From Spirochaetaceae bacterium (lineage in GTDB: Bacteria > Spirochaetota > Spirochaetia > Treponematales > Treponemataceae): 6,558 bases of DNA. This document shows, piece after piece, positions 5,937 through 6,558 of this stretch; position 1 is the stretch's first letter; each line of letters starts with the position of its first letter. The translations under genes and the position numbers were made by a program. The notes below the pieces were generated by a model. That model saw only the letters and a program-made list of their open reading frames with translations, did no database searches and was not told the origin of the DNA. The stretch spans positions 1 to 6,558 of the forward strand of contig JAGCMR010000037.1 of assembly GCA_017646305.1 (NCBI GenBank), in the 5' to 3' direction.

Positions 5937-6548
5937 TTTTCCATTAGTTCCCAAAAATTCAAATACCTCTCTCAATTCAGGATCGTCCTTAAAATAATGC
6001 TCTTCTAACTCCTGCTGAGAAAGGCCAATAAGCTCATGACTCATATAATGAATCCACAAGTCTTCTTCAGGTTTTGTTATGGTAAATTTACGGCAGAAAT
6101 AATCTGGCTGGATAGGTAATTGTTCTTCATAATAGGTAAAATACTTGTAGTCATGGACTGCAACCTTAATGTCCTTACGAGGAATACCCTTTTCTAGGAG
6201 AACCTCCACTAGATAGTTAATGGTTTTTCCAGAATCAAAGATATCATCCACCAGAAGAATCTTGTCCCCAGGACGCAAATGCTCAGGAGAATAGGTCCAA
6301 CCGTCCACCATAATTCTGTCACGCTGACGAATATCGGAATAGGAACGAGCTACTACGGCAGCATACAACACTGGGCGGAAATTCTTTCGAGCAATTTTAA
6401 AGTACTCACTGATAACATTTGCCATATAGGCACCACCACGAAGGGATACATAAATCACATCAGGAATAAAATCATCTTTGTGAATCTGATGGGCCAATTT
6501 CAAAGCATCGTTTCGAACCTTATCGTAGGGAAGAAATTCTTTTCGCAT
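5931..6548 (-). CDS. Purine-type phosphoribosyltransferase (XGPRT/HPRT-like)
   Basis: Cytoplasmic type I phosphoribosyltransferase, likely transferring ribose-5-phosphate from PRPP to a purine base in nucleotide salvage. In 205 residues it shows the pyrophosphate loop VSLRGGAYMA (34-43) and the PRPP-binding signature ILLVDDIFDSGKT (97-109), with the paired aspartates D101 and D102. The C-terminal part (PDYFCRKFTITKPEEDLWIHYMSHE, written here as PDYFCRKF at 148-155 and WIHYMSHE at 165-172) corresponds to the base-binding end of XGPRT-like enzymes but is not the usual WIVFPWE type, so the base specificity cannot be read off. About 30 more residues (LSQQELEEHYF and onward) follow. The ATG at 6548 has GAGG 5 nt upstream. 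It is the first complete gene of the minus-strand run; linkage to the following gene is by a 56-nt gap with a possible separate promoter. Alternative: a PRT regulator without salvage activity, less likely. Confidence 0.85.
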   Translation of the reverse strand: MRKEFLPYDKVRNDALKLAHQIHKDDFIPDVIYVSLRGGAYMANVISEYFKIARKNFRPVLYAAVVARSYSDIRQRDRIMVDGWTYSPEHLRPGDKILLVDDIFDSGKTINYLVEVLLEKGIPRKDIKVAVHDYKYFTYYEEQLPIQPDYFCRKFTITKPEEDLWIHYMSHELIGLSQQELEEHYFKDDPELREVFEFLGTNGKL

Positions 6549-6553
6549 AAAAA

Positions 6554-6557
6554 CCTC
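6554..6557 (-). promoter_or_regulatory. Ribosome binding site of the phosphoribosyltransferase gene
   Basis: GAGG on the minus strand, 5 nt (all T) before the ATG at 6548, at the window edge. It supports this start; anything further upstream is out of view. Confidence 0.6.
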
Positions 6558-6558
6558 G

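Noticed and set aside
1..6558. tRNA, rRNA, CRISPR, insertion sequence or attachment site
   Set aside because: Reading both strands showed no direct-repeat arrays, transposase or integrase genes, or RNA-gene motifs; nearly all bases are in the six genes described.

Overview
The window looks like chromosome from a spirochaete, most likely a Treponema or close relative. The evidence is a PUR-domain (DUF3276) protein of the type known from Borrelia and Treponema, a short RNase HII, and an exported protein that joins chitobiase-like beta-sandwich modules to a right-handed beta-helix, an arrangement common in treponemal envelope proteins. The genus is inferred from protein style only. The sequence is almost entirely coding and moderately AT-rich by eye.

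Layout. A 5'-truncated plus-strand gene (1-331) encodes the C-terminal part of a PUR-family nucleic-acid-binding protein. All other genes are on the minus strand and converge on it. In order of transcription (right to left) they are: a purine-type phosphoribosyltransferase (6548-5931), an 800-residue secreted beta-rich/beta-helix protein (5874-3472), a secreted protein of about 407 residues with no recognisable family (3469-2246), a membrane-anchored protein of 439 residues (2246-927), and RNase HII, rnhB (927-334). The only intergenic stretch longer than a few bases is 5875-5930. It carries a plausible sigma70-type promoter whose -10 lies between the arms of an 8-bp perfect inverted repeat.

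How the genes work together. The last four minus-strand genes are packed stop-to-start: a 2-nt gap, then two 1-nt overlaps (TAATG and TAGTG). They are probably one transcript with translational coupling. The flanking enzymes (purine salvage, removal of RNA from DNA) are housekeeping. The three proteins between them all have export signals, and each has at least one acidic low-complexity linker. They are the part of the window without an assigned role and may form an envelope-associated unit, but that rests only on gene order and export signals. No RNA genes, mobile elements, CRISPR arrays or integration sites were seen.
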